Shown here piece by piece: positions 32,696 to 49,500 of a stretch of DNA of 64,000 bases (its first letter is position 1; every line of letters starts with the position of its first letter). The stretch covers positions 16,192,239-16,256,238 of the forward strand of contig NC_084499.1 in NCBI RefSeq assembly GCF_030035675.1, read 5' to 3'. The notes under the pieces are model-generated. The model saw nothing but the letters and a program-made list of their open reading frames with translations. It ran no database searches and was not told the origin of the DNA. Both the position numbers and the translations under genes were made by a program. Source of the DNA: Rhineura floridana (Eukaryota > Chordata > Lepidosauria > Squamata > Rhineuridae).

Positions 32696-35094
32696 AAGTT
32701 TCAGCCAGGGAGCAAAGATTAGACATGCATCTGAATGCCAGTTGCTGGGAAACAGGGGTAGTACATTACACACATGTCCTCCTTATGGGCTTCCCAGAGA
32801 CATTTCAGTAGCCACTGTGGGATAACAGGGTAATAGACTAGGTGGGCCTTTGGTCTGACCCAACAGAGTTTGCCTCCTCCTTCTTCTTTTTCTTCTTATT
32901 AGATTTTTAACAATATATATAACTAATAAACCAACGAACAAAACCTAACAAGAGTACAAAAAGCCTTTGTATACAATAAAAGTAATCAAAATAGTCAATA
33001 CAGAGTGTGAGTCAAGTATTATATGCCTTCAGATTCATTAGACTGGGGAGCATCATTCCGAATATTACCCCTCCACATAGAAATGTGCGTCAGTGGCGGG
33101 TGCACCGTATTTCCATCTCCATTCATGAAAGACAAGAAGGGTAACAAAATGGCATCAAACGTAATCCTGTTTTGCTACTCCTCTGAGTATCCTGTGATGA
33201 CAGGCCAATCTCTCTGATAGGGCCATGTTCCAAACCCTGTCCAACCATCCTGTCCAAGAGGATCCTGCTGTTTTCCAGTGTCGGTTCTAGGCAAGGCGCT
33301 ACAAACAATCACGTGACAAGTTCCCGGTGTATGAATGTTCTTTTATTCTTTACCAGCAGATTTGATCCCAATTGCGACTCTGTCCCACCTCTTGCCTAAT
33401 GTATGATGATTGCGATCTTGTTTTTGTAGAGGGACTCAAAGACTTGCACACTGTTTGCTGTTTGGGTTGTGGCCTCAGGGGAGGCTGCCGCATTAAGACA
33501 AATGGGATGCTGCCCGACCAATCTCGGTATGCCCTCAGCTACCCCCCACCTGCCTGCCTTCTTACTTGCAACCAATCCAGAGGGTGGTCCTGGCTGTCAG
33601 CTTCCTCCTCCTTAGTCTCAGTGTTGCTCTTTAGAACCTAGCAGAAAAGAGGACGGGGCAAAAACTAGAATTAGTTGGTGTTGCGCTGTGTGTAGTTGTG
33701 TTGCTTAATTTCGTTTAAAAGCAGCACCACAGCAGCAGAGAGTAACAGCAGATGTTGAAATGCGAGTGTGCCAGCGTGTGCATGCGCTTGCCTGAGAAAG
33801 CAGGCTTTTACCCTGCAACAGCATCACTGAGACTGGAGACTTAGTAAAATAAGAAAAGCTACTTTATTTAGAGAAATACATAGTAGATAGAAAAGGCATA
33901 CCTAGTTCTGACTAACTAGCTAAGTTGGAGGCATAACGCCCAGGTGTGGGAGTCAGCCCCATGCTTAGAGAGAGAGCAGAGACAAAGGGATGTCTCCTCT
34001 CTCCTAAACAGCTGGAGAACAAAGGAATGGAAAGGGCAGAAGGAGGAGGGGCAGGTTAGCTTCCCTAAAGATGTCACAGTCTAGCGACAGAAGGAAGTCA
34101 GTCAGAGAGCATCACAGGTAAAAGGTAAACAAAGCCTATCCATCTGCAGGACCCTAGCTCTATCTTCCTTCTGGAGCACAAACAAAACAAAACAGGAGTT
34201 GCTCTTGCCCCACTTCCAACAGTTGGCTCTGTTTGCCTGTCACTGGCTCTCGCTCTGATTGGCTCTGGCTCCACCTACTGTTGGGCTCCCTGCCTTCCGC
34301 CCTGCCAATCCCAAAAGGGCACCAGCCTCCACCTTCAGTGGTGTCTTTGGACCCGCAGGTCACAGATGCAAGTACTGAAGGCTGTTCTCTTGCCACAGCA
34401 CAATTTCACAGCAGCCGGGTAGTTTGGTGTTAAATAATTGCTGTAACATCCAGCTGTTGTTTGTAGCTCTTTGCCCTTGAGTGACAGTGCGATCGACCTC
34501 AGAATAAAAAATAGCTCTCCTGTGCGGTAGGGCAGAAGTAATTAATCTGAGGAAGGACTAGCAGCACAACAAGCTTATAAATGCTTCAACCAGTTTCTTC
34601 CAAAGAATTCTGGGAATCGTAATTTGGGAAGAACAGAGTCAGCTCTGTTAAAGATCATCCATCACCACAGAGCTATAATTCTCTGACTTCCCTCAAAAAA
34701 AGATGATGTCCCTAACCCTATCTAATTCTGTAGAGAGAGATATGCAAAGAGACTGTCCTTTTTAAAAAAATGGCACTGCTTCTGTTTTATCCTACAGATC
34801 GCTGACAACAGCTCGGAGGATAAGCTGTGTGTTAGTGACATTAACCCAAATCTAACCTGTCTTTTTGGACATGTCTTGCTCCATTTTATGGGTCTACAGT
34901 TTGGTTGATTATACAGTCTTCACAGGTTCTCCCTGAAGGCAGCTAAACCAGTTGAGGGAGTTTATGTTCACGTAACTGAAGAACCGCATCTCATCCTTTG
35001 CCTGAATTAATGATAGGAAGTTATATGACAGGATATGGTGCAACTCTAAGAAACTGCGAGGTGACTCATCTTGCATTCCTATTCATGTTTACTC

Positions 35095-35228
35095 AGACAT
35101 TAGTCCTACTGGGTGGTATCTCGCTTAAGTCAGTGTAGTAGACTAATTGAAATCAATGGGCTTAAGTTAGTCATGACTCATGACTTAGTCCATGGATTTC
35201 AGTAAGTCTGTTCTGAGTATGATTTAGG
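35095..35228. repeat. Palindromic MITE-like element, family A, rearranged
   Basis: ACATTAGTCCTACTGGG, AATCAATGGGCTTAAGTTAG, and TCAGTAAGTCTGTTCTGAGT identify an eroded copy. Confidence 0.6.
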
Positions 35229-35889
35229 GTTCTACCAAGACTGTTGCAATTTTCAAGTGGGGTTCAATCACATACCCACAATTACGCAATTAAAGTTGGC
35301 TTGGCTCTCTTGTACTACAAACTCTCTTCCTCACCTTTTGTGATTAGTAAAGTGATGTGGAAATGCACAGGAAACTGAGGGACAACAATTGCATGATGCA
35401 ACATCATGCAGCCTACCCACAAACAATCAGAATGGATGCTCAGTAAATAGCTAAAGTTGTCTAACTGCCCCCCCAATTTTGTGCAAACAATTCAGTAGGA
35501 ATGCTTAATAAACAGGTCTCCTGGAAGAGACCCTAGTTAGATATCATTCTTGGTGTCCAATGCGGCTTACTCACTAGTAAGTGTATTTATGATTGCAACT
35601 TTAATAGTTCCACCTCAAAGTGTCCTCTGAATGGATGAGGTGACTCCTTTTTCCTCATAGGGAGTTTCAACTGGACATTCCGGATCAAGTAAACAGTGTC
35701 CCCACATGTCAATGGAAAGCCTGCATGTAATGAATCATATGTGACTTAAAATCGTGTTTGGGGGTAAGACACGTGCACTTTAAAATATGTGTGTGCACAC
35801 CAAGAAGCTACAATTGACCATGCTTCCCCTCCCCCAACTATCTTTGTGGGATTTTCCTTGTCCCATCTACATGCATGCAGAGACATATA

Positions 35890-36045
35890 GGCTGCACATA
35901 CACCATATATTTAAAGCACATGGTTCAAAGAATTCTGGGAACTGTAGTTTGCTGAACATTGTAGCTCTGTGAAGGGCAGGCTACAGTTCCCATTATTATT
36001 TGGAGGAAGTCATGTGCTTTAAATGTTTAGTGCATATGCAACCTA
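35890..36045. repeat. Palindromic MITE-like element, family C
   Basis: The left arm ATATTTAAAGCACATGG is followed by AAGAATTCTGGGAACTGTAG. The right arm GGCTACAGTTCCCATTA is followed by CATGTGCTTTAAATG. Confidence 0.8.
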
Positions 36046-36454
36046 TAGGCAACATTGTCTTACCCTTGGGGACAATTTCATGCATTACAGGAAAGACAGG
36101 CCTCAGGAAGTGAGTGTTAATGTTACAGTTTAAAAATATGTTGGTTTTGCCATTACTGTTTGAAGTCGTGCACACCTACAGTTGCAGCCGCTACTTCTGT
36201 GACTAAGGAGAAAATTGCAATGCTATTTTTCTGGTTGCAAGAGAAACTGCTACAGTGTTGTGTTTCCCTACCTTAGATCTTCAGGCTGTTTCACTGCTTT
36301 GCTGAAGATGCCACTCGCAGGAGCAGTTAGATCACTTTCAGACTACCTGTTTACTGACTATTCGTTCTTCATCTGTTTGCATAAATCTGCGAAGAGAATA
36401 AGACAATGTTGGCTATTTACTGAGCATTCATTGTCATTTTAAAATGTATGTTGT

Positions 36455-36680
36455 TATCATTACATTTATATCCCGCCTTTCCTCAAATGAGCTCAACGTG
36501 GCATGCAAACATGGTTCTCCCCCTCCCAATTTTATCCTCCCAACAACCCTGTGAGGTAGGTTAGGCTAAGAGACAGCAACTGGCCTAAGGTCACCCAGTG
36601 AGCTTCATGGCCAAGCAGAGATTTGGATCCTGGTCCCCCAGGGCCCAATCCAATGCTCTAACCACTACACCACATTTTTT
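36455..36680 (-). repeat. tRNA-derived SINE
   Basis: CATTTATATCCCGCCTTTCC tail, CAACCCTGTGAGGTAGGTTA body, and GATTTGGATCCTGGTCCCC at the reversed B box. Confidence 0.85.
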
Positions 36681-37719
36681 TTCAGGGAGATTACACAATG
36701 TTGCGTCAACCAAGTGCAATAGCACACTTTCCAGTAAATTCTCCGGTCACTTTCCTTGTTGCAAAAAGTCCAATGGGGGGAGGAGAGGGAGGGAGTTTGT
36801 TGTGCAAAACCTCCAAATCAGCTGTAATTGTGCAATCTGAATTGGTTGGTATGATTGAATCCCACCCCAAAATAGCAGGAGCCTGGAAGTGCCCTTAAGT
36901 TACAAGACAGTGGGGGTTAGTCAGGATTCAGGAACGAGGATCCAGCAATGGGAAATGGCTGTGTGGTTCGCCACATGAAATCAGTTCTGTGTAGGCAAAA
37001 CCCACCACAAAACCTATGGGTAGATACATGCGACGACTACACAGCCATGGAAACACATCTATAAAAAGTGAAGGCTGATTGCGGCTTCTCAGCCTATGCG
37101 CAGCACATTAATGTACATGTGTGCATGATAGTTGTGTGTGACGGCTTTCATTCAGGTTCCTTCTTTTCTTCCACATGGAAGGTGTCATAAGGTCATGTGA
37201 GGTTCATGGCTGAGGGGAGACTTAGACCTGAGCCTCCCCAGGCCTAGACTAAAGAGGCAATCCAGTACCTGCCTACTCAGAAGGAACCTCCATTGGGTTG
37301 TGGGACTTACTTCCAGGTAAGTATGCATTGGATTGCAGGCTACCCACGACCTCGCCCTACGTGTAGCAGCCCTCAGTGTTGTTTACGGGCACCTTTTGGC
37401 GGCCATAGCCGTAGGAGCTCATTCCCTTCTCTGCCCCCGTCAATAACGGGCCCCTAGGCCTCGTAACCATAGAAACGTTCAGGAGGACCCAGCCCTGCTT
37501 AGCGATTTTAAAAAAAAGATGATATCCTCTCCCAGCCAATGGGATCCCTCCGCTTGGCCCATACTGCGGCCTATAATTGGTCCGCGACACCGGTAGGGCG
37601 GCCCAATGACACTCATGGGCGGTAGGAACAGGGAAAAAAAGGAGGAAAAGGGGGGGGAAAGGAAAGCGACGCGACGGTGCGGCGCGCGACGGGGCGCGCA
37701 ACGTCACAAACAGACAGGG

Positions 37720-37738
37720 CCAATCGGCTCCGGCCAGC
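37720..37738 (+). promoter_or_regulatory. ERSE-like element 1 (CCAAT-N9-CCAGC)
   Basis: CCAAT and CCAGC are separated by exactly nine bases. The consensus second half is CCACG, so this is a variant with one changed position in the ATF6 half and a swapped last base. Confidence 0.7.
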
Positions 37739-37752
37739 TTGGTGGCAAGCGA

Positions 37753-37771
37753 CCAATCAGGAAGCTCCAGC
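37753..37771 (+). promoter_or_regulatory. ERSE-like element 2 (CCAAT-N9-CCAGC)
   Basis: Same layout as element 1, starting 33 bases downstream of it. The nine-base spacing is exact. Confidence 0.7.
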
Positions 37772-37784
37772 GAGGGGGAAAGGG

Positions 37785-37803
37785 CCAATCGCAGGCCTCC
37801 ACG
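37785..37803 (+). promoter_or_regulatory. Perfect ER-stress response element (CCAAT-N9-CCACG)
   Basis: CCAATCGCAGGCCTCCACG matches the ERSE consensus fully, with NF-Y bound at CCAAT and ATF6 or XBP1 at CCACG in the known model. It ends 16 bases before the TATA box and starts 32 bases after element 2. Confidence 0.93.
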
Positions 37804-37849
37804 CAAGGCTGCGGGAAGGTATATAAGAGCGGAGGGGCGCTTGGGCCTG

Positions 37850-37973
37850 AGCGCTAATCGTGGGTAAACCGGTTGGAATAGAAGTTGTTGGGGTTTTTTT
37901 TTATTGTTCCCGGCGGATATAACGTGGGGAGACGAGGCCGATTTGTGCGGACGGGTATCTTGACATAACAGAG
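37850..37973 (+). other. HSPA5: HSPA5 non-coding exon 1 (5' UTR)
   Basis: From the predicted start about 25 bases after the TATA box to the donor GTGAGGC after AACAGAG at 37973. It contains no ATG. The coding start lies beyond a 1.24 kb intron. The 5' end is estimated, the donor is by consensus. Confidence 0.75.
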
Positions 37974-39250
37974 GTGAGGCTTGGTGCGGCCTGGTTCGGG
38001 GGAGGGGGCGCCCCCAAAGTAAGGAGGGGCTTCTTGGTGCATGTGGGGGCCATTTGGGTTTAGAACTCTCCAGGCCTTCATCCTTATTATTATTATTATT
38101 AATTAGGTCCGACGTATACGCTTTGTAGTCTCCCAGGCAGGTCTTGTGCATCCCTATTTGTTTTCTTGCTAACTTGATAAATGAGAAATTGCTATGAAGG
38201 TTTGAATGAATACGAATGAGATTGCCTATAAAAATATAGGGCGAAATATGGACATCTGCTTGTGTCACATTTGGGGGTTTCAAGAGAGAGAGAAATCTGG
38301 AAGGGGATTTTTTTTATATAAGTAAAAGGCTCTTATCCAGTGCTTCTGTATGCTGTGGGTTTGTACGTTAAGAACCTGCCTGTTTTTTGGGGGGGGAGGG
38401 GAGAGGATAATAGTGATTGTTTTGTGGATGTGTGTGGGATTATTTCTGATCTCTCCACACACACACAAGCGCCCCACATCTCCCAGTTCTTGTTAGGTTT
38501 ACCTTATGAGATTGCAACGGCAGTGGGCTCTCTGCCATGTGCAATGTTAATTCCCTGCTTGAAATGTCTCTGGGTTCAGAGTGATATCCTTTGTCAAAAA
38601 CCGAGGGGATGGGGTGAGGGGAGATGGGATATCTGTGCCTCTGGATACCAGCTTGCTTTGCCTTTAATGCTGGGATTGTCTGGGCCAGGTTATGGGGCTT
38701 GGTAGCTTTCCATTTTTATGCTGGGTCTAGGTCTGGAGCACTCCCATTGTGCCTTACCCCATGATTTTTCTCAGTGCCTGCTGGTAGGAAAGGTTGGGCC
38801 TGTCCTTGTGCTAATCACTGGTTGCCAATTACAGTTGATGGTAGATGATACTGGGCCTCTAAGCCTGTGGGGTTTTTGTGAACCCAGGTGCATTTCCCCT
38901 TACTCCTTTGCTGTACGGACAGAAATGTTTTCTAGGCCTGCTTTCCTTAAGATAAGGTGGGAGCTAATCTAAGCAATTCCCTTTGAACTGCCTGACATCT
39001 ACAGTATTCTCACGACTTCTGTCCTTGTGCTTTTGGTGCAGCATGGGGCCTGGGTAGCCTCTTGCCATGTTTTGCCCTCCCAGGCTTTGCTAGGGATGTG
39101 TGGGACTGGAAATACTACTTTTGTGAAACTGCTGCCATTTCAGTTAAGCAGGCTTTCTGATGTCTTTGTTGCTTGCATTGCAACTGATGGTTGACTTTCC
39201 TTCCCACAGAGGTTTTTTTTCTGGCTGGGAAGACTTACCACGAGTACAGC

Positions 39251-43923
<4,673 letters not shown>

Positions 43924-44215
43924 GCCTGTTTCCTAGGTGTTGACACTGTAAATATTGGACTTGGAACTTTTGTTTAAACTGTTTGAACTCTAGATCTGGA
44001 ATGCGATCAGAATCTTCACTTGAGTGGAGTTGGAAATGCTAGCCCAAAAGTGGCTGTATACTGCTTTTCATTAGCAGCTGATAAATGTCCGGGGGAGGGA
44101 GGGGGAGGGGGGAAAACAAACTTGACAAGGAGAAGGGTGTGGAGAAGTGTTCCATTCTATTTAACAAGTGGGTTGTGTGCATTCTGTGGAACTTTTCTAC
44201 TCTCCAAGTGGCAAC

Positions 44216-44221
44216 AATAAA
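44216..44221 (+). terminator. HSPA5: HSPA5 poly(A) signal
   Basis: AATAAA lies 293 bases after the stop codon. GT-rich sequence (GGATCTGGGTCTC) follows from about 44236, so cleavage is expected near 44235-44245. Confidence 0.9.
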
Positions 44222-44854
44222 TTTGTTACTTACACTGGATCTGGGTCTCATTGGTACATAGTTGGGCAAATGTTGTGAGGAACACAGCAGGGCTTGCAGA
44301 GCTGTGGTCCTGTCAGCATTCTCCCTAGTCTAACCCCTGGAGTGCCTCCTTCCTCACAGCAGAGAGTACCAGTTATACTATAGCCCACCAGTTGATAGCA
44401 AGAAATAGATGCAAGCCTCAGAGTATACAAGAGCTGTTATGTACCAGATGTGCAGGAGGGGTGATCTTGAATAACTTGGTCTTTGATAAAGCTAAACGTA
44501 TTCCTGGGATTCTCTGACCACTCAAAAGAGCAACCCGCTCAGTGTCCCTTTTAGGTAGGATATTAACTATCATTCTGCTGTATGTCTGAATGTAAGCAAA
44601 TACAATGGTACCTCTTCCTCACTAAGGGAAGGGCTATCAGTGATTAGGCCGTCTCCTTACTGTAAGGGGTTACAGCTGGGCTTGTAATGTTGTGCTATTA
44701 TGGGCTAGGAACAGATCTTGCACTGGCAAAATCTGTGGCTTCCCATGTGCCTTTTGTAGGAGTTCTTGGTACTTCCCTATCTGCACCCCATCACACGAGG
44801 GTCACAAATGTGTATTTGTGATCCATGGAAATGGGCAATTGCTAACCTAGGAAG

Positions 44855-44965
44855 ATGTCTTGCAGCGAGTCAGACCATTGGTCCACCTAGTGCAGTATTG
44901 TCCAGACTGACTGCCCAGTCTCCAGTGTTTGAGATGGAAGTCTCTCCCCGTCACTGAACCATAGC
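44855..44965 (-). repeat. tRNA-Ala-like SINE, partial
   Basis: AGTCAGACCATTGGTCCACC, GACTGACTGCCCAGTCTCCA and GTCACTGAACCATAGCCC. Confidence 0.6.
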
Positions 44966-45749
44966 CCAGAGTCCCTTTAACACTGAGATTCCTTTCTGGT
45001 GTCACACTTATGCAGTTTTATAAGATGCAAGCAGTGGTTTCAACTAGCGGAGGGTGAATGGGGGGCATCTTTAATATAACAGACAAGCATCTAGGAGCCT
45101 GACAAATTGTGAAGAGCCTTCAGAAGGGAAAACCTATTGGTGGCAAGAGGAAAACGGTCGAGAGAGAAGCAGGGGACCAAGGCTTTAGATCCACACTGTG
45201 CTTCACAAAATAGCCTTAAGTCTTTTTGTGGCTACCATTTTACCACACTTAAAGCAGTAGATCACCCTGGTGCACAAGTTACAGGCATCTAGCTAAGAAG
45301 TGGTGCCAGCTCCTTGTCCTGTGTGTGGGGAGAATAGATGCATCAAGTACTTGCCATGGCATTTAAGAAACCCAGAAGTTGAAAGGCCACAATCCAGCAT
45401 ATGTAGCCTACAACCTTACACTGGAGTTCTTTAACTTCTGGGTCCAATGGCAGCCATCCATATCCAAAGCAGAGGAAATTCTGGAGTAAGCTCATTCGAT
45501 TTGCAAAATGGCTTAATTTTTGGCCAGGGTGCAACATGGAGCCCTCCATGGATAGTTCGACTCCAACTCATCCTTGACCACGGTGGCTGGGGCTGTTGCA
45601 AGCTGCAGACCAAGGTCAGAACCAAGAGCCTTTTGACAGCTGTTGAGGGAGCTCATTGTCCGAGGGTGACTGCTTCAGTACTACATTTTGCATCAAGAGA
45701 TGATAGATAGCATTGCCTTCTGGAGGGAGAACAGCAAGCCATCTACCCT

Positions 45750-45872
45750 AAGATGATCCCTGCCTTTGCCCTTCTGATATTTTGGAATTCAGTTCCCATA
45801 AGCCGCTCGGGCTGCTAAGAGCTGTAGTCTATAAAACACCTAGAGGGAGCACCAAAGTTGGCAAAGGTTGAT
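45750..45872. repeat. Palindromic MITE-like element, family B, eroded
   Basis: GAATTCAGTTCCCATAAGCC and AAGAGCTGTAGTCTATAAAA are the inner arms. GCACCAAAGTTGGCAAAGG is the right end. Confidence 0.65.
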
Positions 45873-46145
45873 TTTCCCCATCTTAAGAGTGCTTTCAAAA
45901 CTTGCAAGTATTTTGAAATGCATTTGTGGATTTGTCACCTTCATCCTACCCCCTCCAAATTTGAGTGGTCACCCTACACCTTCCCAGGCTGTAAGATGGA
46001 GAGGACCATTTAGTTGCAGCATCAGGAGAAACCCACCCCTTCCAAATATTCTAGACAAGCTGAAACTTTTCCAAGAAGCAGAATTATGCACAAATGCAGA
46101 TACTTCACTCGTAGTCCTCTGGCACGCAATGTGGATTGCCCAGGC

Positions 46146-46241
46146 TGTATCCACTTTTAGGCCTACTCAGAGTAGATTGGTCAAAAATAAGGGACTTGGA
46201 TCCATTTCAATAGATCTACATGGTTGGATACAACCCTCTGC
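46146..46241. repeat. Palindromic MITE-like element, family A
   Basis: TGTATCCACTTTTAGGCCTA and GGTTGGATACAACCC are the inverted termini. CTACTCAGAGTAGATTGG lies inside. Confidence 0.7.
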
Positions 46242-46306
46242 AAACTTTGGATTGTGCGGGCAGCGAGATTGTAGAAGATGACACAACTACATTGGTTAAG
46301 AATGTT

Positions 46307-46554
46307 TTACTCAAGAAGGGTGACAGCACAATCCTTGTAGATCTCCCCTTTAATGTCCATTCCACCAAATATTAAGCACAGGTGTTCCTCAGGGCAGCTT
46401 TTAGACAGATTGTCTGCATCAGACGCTTCAGCTACTTCATTCCTGCTGTTGTCTTCACTGGAAGGCGCTTTCCAACGAATGATGCACATAGAATGATCTA
46501 GACGAGCGGGGGGTGCAGGAGTCTTGAACTCCAATCGTGTCCAATAGCCCTTTG
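46307..46554 (-). CDS. RABEPK: RABEPK coding exon 7 (terminal)
   Basis: A 248-base exon encoding AKGYWTRLEFKTPAPPARLD, a Ser/Asp-rich insert, then CLIFGGMDIKGEIYKDCAVT and the TAA at 46309-46307. The acceptor is CTGTAG. The insert is shorter than the human one. Confidence 0.95.
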
Positions 46555-49500
46555 CTACAGGTTTTTATTTTTTTTAAAAAAGAGCACGAAAAATTCATTG
46601 GGAAAATGGTTTGCAGAAAAGAAGAAATTGCACCAGCTGCTTGTAAACTAAGGGGTCGCCGTTTCCTTAATTGTCAGTCCCTGAAATACACAGGAGCTGA
46701 AATAATACACGGCCCTGAAGCTTCTACGGAGAGGGGGAAGGCTTGGGAACGAAGCCTCACATGCACCTTCCAGGGAAAGGCCACAGCTCAATGGCAGAGC
46801 ACCTGCTTTGCATGCAGAAGGTCTCTGCTTCAATCCCTGGCATCTATCTCCCAAGCAGAGCCAGGAGAGACTGCCTGCCTGAAGCCCTGGCAAGACGCCG
46901 CTAGCCAGTGTAGACGATTCTGAGCGAGTTGTGCCCATGGTTCGACTTTGTGCAAAAGCAGCTTTGACATTCCCTTTGCCCTCCGAGATTTTTCACTACC
47001 GCGTGTAGTGACGGCCACCAGCTTAGATGACTTTAAAAGCGAGTCAGACACGATGTGAGGCCTTTCTGCGTGCCCAGCGTTCGCTCTTCCACTAAGCTAC
47101 AGAGGGTCTTGATAAAAGCTTCCTTACACCCTATCAGGCTATTTTCCCATCTAGCCTATTTATTATTATTATTATTAATTACATTTGTATACTGCCCCAT
47201 AGCCAAAGCTCTCTGGGCGGTTTACAACAATTAAAAACATTAAAAACAAATATACCAATTTAAAAACACTTTTAAGAAAACAATTTAAAAACACATGCTA
47301 AAATGCCTGGGAGAAGAGGAAAGTCTTGACCTGGTGCCGAAAAGATAACAGTGTTGGCGCCAGGCGCACCTCGTCAGGGAAAACATTCCATAATTTGGGG
47401 GCCACCACTGAGAAAGCCCTCCCCCTTGTTGCCATCCTCCGAGCTTCCCTCAGAGTAGGCACCCGGAGGAGGGCCTTGGATGTTGAGCGTAGCGTATGGG
47501 TGGGTTTGAGTTGGGAGAGGCGTTCTGTCAGGTATTGTGGTCCCAAGCCTAGGCATGTCTACACTCAACTGGCAACAGGTTTGGAGGCAGAGGCCTTTGA
47601 CATCATCTGTTCCCCAAGATTCCTCTCTCCATTTTTCTTTTTTAAACAGGAGATTCTAGCGATTGAACCTGGGACCTTTGTTTGCATGCAAAAGCATGAA
47701 CTCTCATCTGCTGTCCCTCACTTGGGTCTGGGGTGACAGCATTCACGATCCCAATGGGGGGAAAGCGGCCACACTGCATAACTGAGGTGTGGGGAACATT
47801 TGTCCATCCAGATGTTGTTGAACAACATCTCCCATCAGCCCCAGCAAGCACAGTCAGACTAGGGATGATGGGGGTTGTTGTTCAGCAGCACTGGAAGGGC
47901 CACCCATTCCCCACACCTGGTATAACTAGAGGCCAAGGAAAGGCTCTTTGCCCTTGTTTGCTGCTTTGGACGGACTACAACTCCCATCTGCCCCAGCCAG
48001 CATCCAAGCCAGCTGGAGGGCACCAGCTTGCACAAGCGTTATATGGTTGGAGTTGTCATTCCAAAATTGCTAGCAGCGCCGCCCATGTAAAGTGGCGGCA
48101 ATCTTACCTACCCAATGGAAGCTAAGTAACATCTTCAGAAAACTCACCTATGTGATATTTGTACATTGTGTCCAGTTCTCCTGTTGGGTCCATTCCGCCA
48201 AAGATGTACAAATGGCCCTGAAAAGCAGCAGCTGAGTGGGCTGCCCGCCCTCCTGGGACAGATCCTGTGGCCAACAGCGGCTCCCATTTCATTTCGGCTG
48301 CAAGCAGACAAAACGGATCATCATCGATCCTCATCCGGTGCAAAGTTTAAGCAAACAGCTTGAAACACACAGGCCGGGCTGCATGCGCATTCAGCAGTCC
48401 TGCAATTGCATTGGTCTAAAATTTGGTGAGGAAAAGTTTCTAACCCTCATGGCGTCAAAGATGATTGGCGGGGTAGGGGTTGAGACACCGCAGGTGGGAA
48501 ATGGCAGGAGCCAAAGGAGGTTTGAGCATTATTTAGTATCATTTATTTTTAACATTCATATCCCCCCTTTCCACAAAGGAGCTCAAGGCAACATATATGA
48601 TTCTCTCTTCTCCCTCCCCATTTTATCCTTACAATAACCCTGTGAGGTAGGCTGCTAGATTGTGCCTTTGGAACTCCCTGCCCATTGATATTAGGCAGGC
48701 ACCTTCACAGTATTATTGTCAGCATCTGCTAAGCATGTTTTTGTTCCAGCAAACCTACCCAGGCAGGAAACTTTAACATGCCATCTTGACATGTGGTTTT
48801 AATAAGTATAAATGTTTTATCATTACTGATCTTATTTTATGTTTAACCTTTTTTTTTAATGTAACTTATTGGCATTTTAATGCCTTTTTTTCCTTTATTG
48901 TAAACTGCTTAGAGGCCATTCATTCTGGTAAGTAGTACATAGATTTTGTTAAATAAATAAAATAAATAATTATAACTGAGTGGGGATTTCAACACGGGAC
49001 TCCTTGTTCATACTCCAACACTCTAACTGCTACACCATTCCTGCTCTAAGGCTCTGCCACAGTTCTGCGGGCACACCACTCACAGATGGAAATTGCAGAT
49101 CGCCAGGCTTCTAAATATTCCCTCTCTCTTTTCTCAAACAGCATCTTCCTAGCCCTCAAGGGTTTATAACGTGTGACTTTTGGGAGCTAGAGATCTGCAC
49201 TTTCTTTTTCTTTTAAAAAAAGAAAGGCTTAAAAAGGGACAAGTCTGAGAGCCAACAGTCCTTTCCCGAAGTTGGCACCGCTGAGTACTTACTTATGTCA
49301 AAGGAAAACAGATCATCGTAAAAGGTATCACCAGCCAAACCACCGTGTATGAACAGTCTGTTCTTGATGGCCACCACAACGTGACCGTGGCGAGGAGCAG
49401 GAGGGTTGCCGCGAACCTCTGGTTGCAACCATGTCAGCGTAGCTACGTATGGCAAGAGTAAATGCATCAGGATGATAAAGAAACAACCTTAAGGCCCCTG

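Larger units (their letters stand above)
28791..37340. other. Divergent intergenic region GAPVD1-HSPA5
   Basis: No exon recognised. It holds SINEs, family A, B, C and D palindromic elements, a perfect hairpin at 30116-30167, a CT microsatellite at 32243-32261 and several AT-rich LINE-like tails. The stretch 33200-34450 is not assigned to any repeat family with confidence. Confidence 0.6.
37340..37850 (+). promoter_or_regulatory. HSPA5: HSPA5 core and proximal promoter
   Basis: A GC-rich, CCAAT-rich block lies directly upstream of the first exon. It contains three ERSE-type elements, a CRE-like ACGTCAC at 37701-37707 and a TATA box, TATATAA, at 37820-37826. Transcription should start near 37850. 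The arrangement matches mammalian GRP78 promoters, which respond to ER stress through ATF6/NF-Y and to ATF4. Further CCAAT boxes lie at about 37535 and 37605 and a reversed one at 37577. Confidence 0.9.
44241..46306. other. Convergent intergenic region HSPA5-RABEPK
   Basis: About 2 kb including the unresolved RABEPK 3' UTR. It contains a partial tRNA-Ala-like SINE at 44855-44965, a family B element at 45750-45872 and a family A copy at 46146-46241. I found no clear minus-strand AATAAA near the RABEPK stop. Confidence 0.6.

Noticed and set aside
33282-34440. Possible solo LTR, with TTGGTGTT at 33675-33682 and 34424-34431 and a minus-strand AATAAA-like signal near 33863
   Set aside because: The ends between the octamers are not TG...CA, and no primer site or coding remnant adjoins. 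The match is too weak to call an element.
37357-38283. 308-residue minus-strand open frame across the HSPA5 promoter
   Set aside because: It is a by-product of GC-rich promoter sequence, overlaps the ERSE/TATA region and exon 1 on the other strand, and resembles no protein.
44216-46306. RABEPK poly(A) signal
   Set aside because: No AATAAA on the minus strand close to the stop; distant ATTAAA-like strings (for example near 45070) are not convincing.
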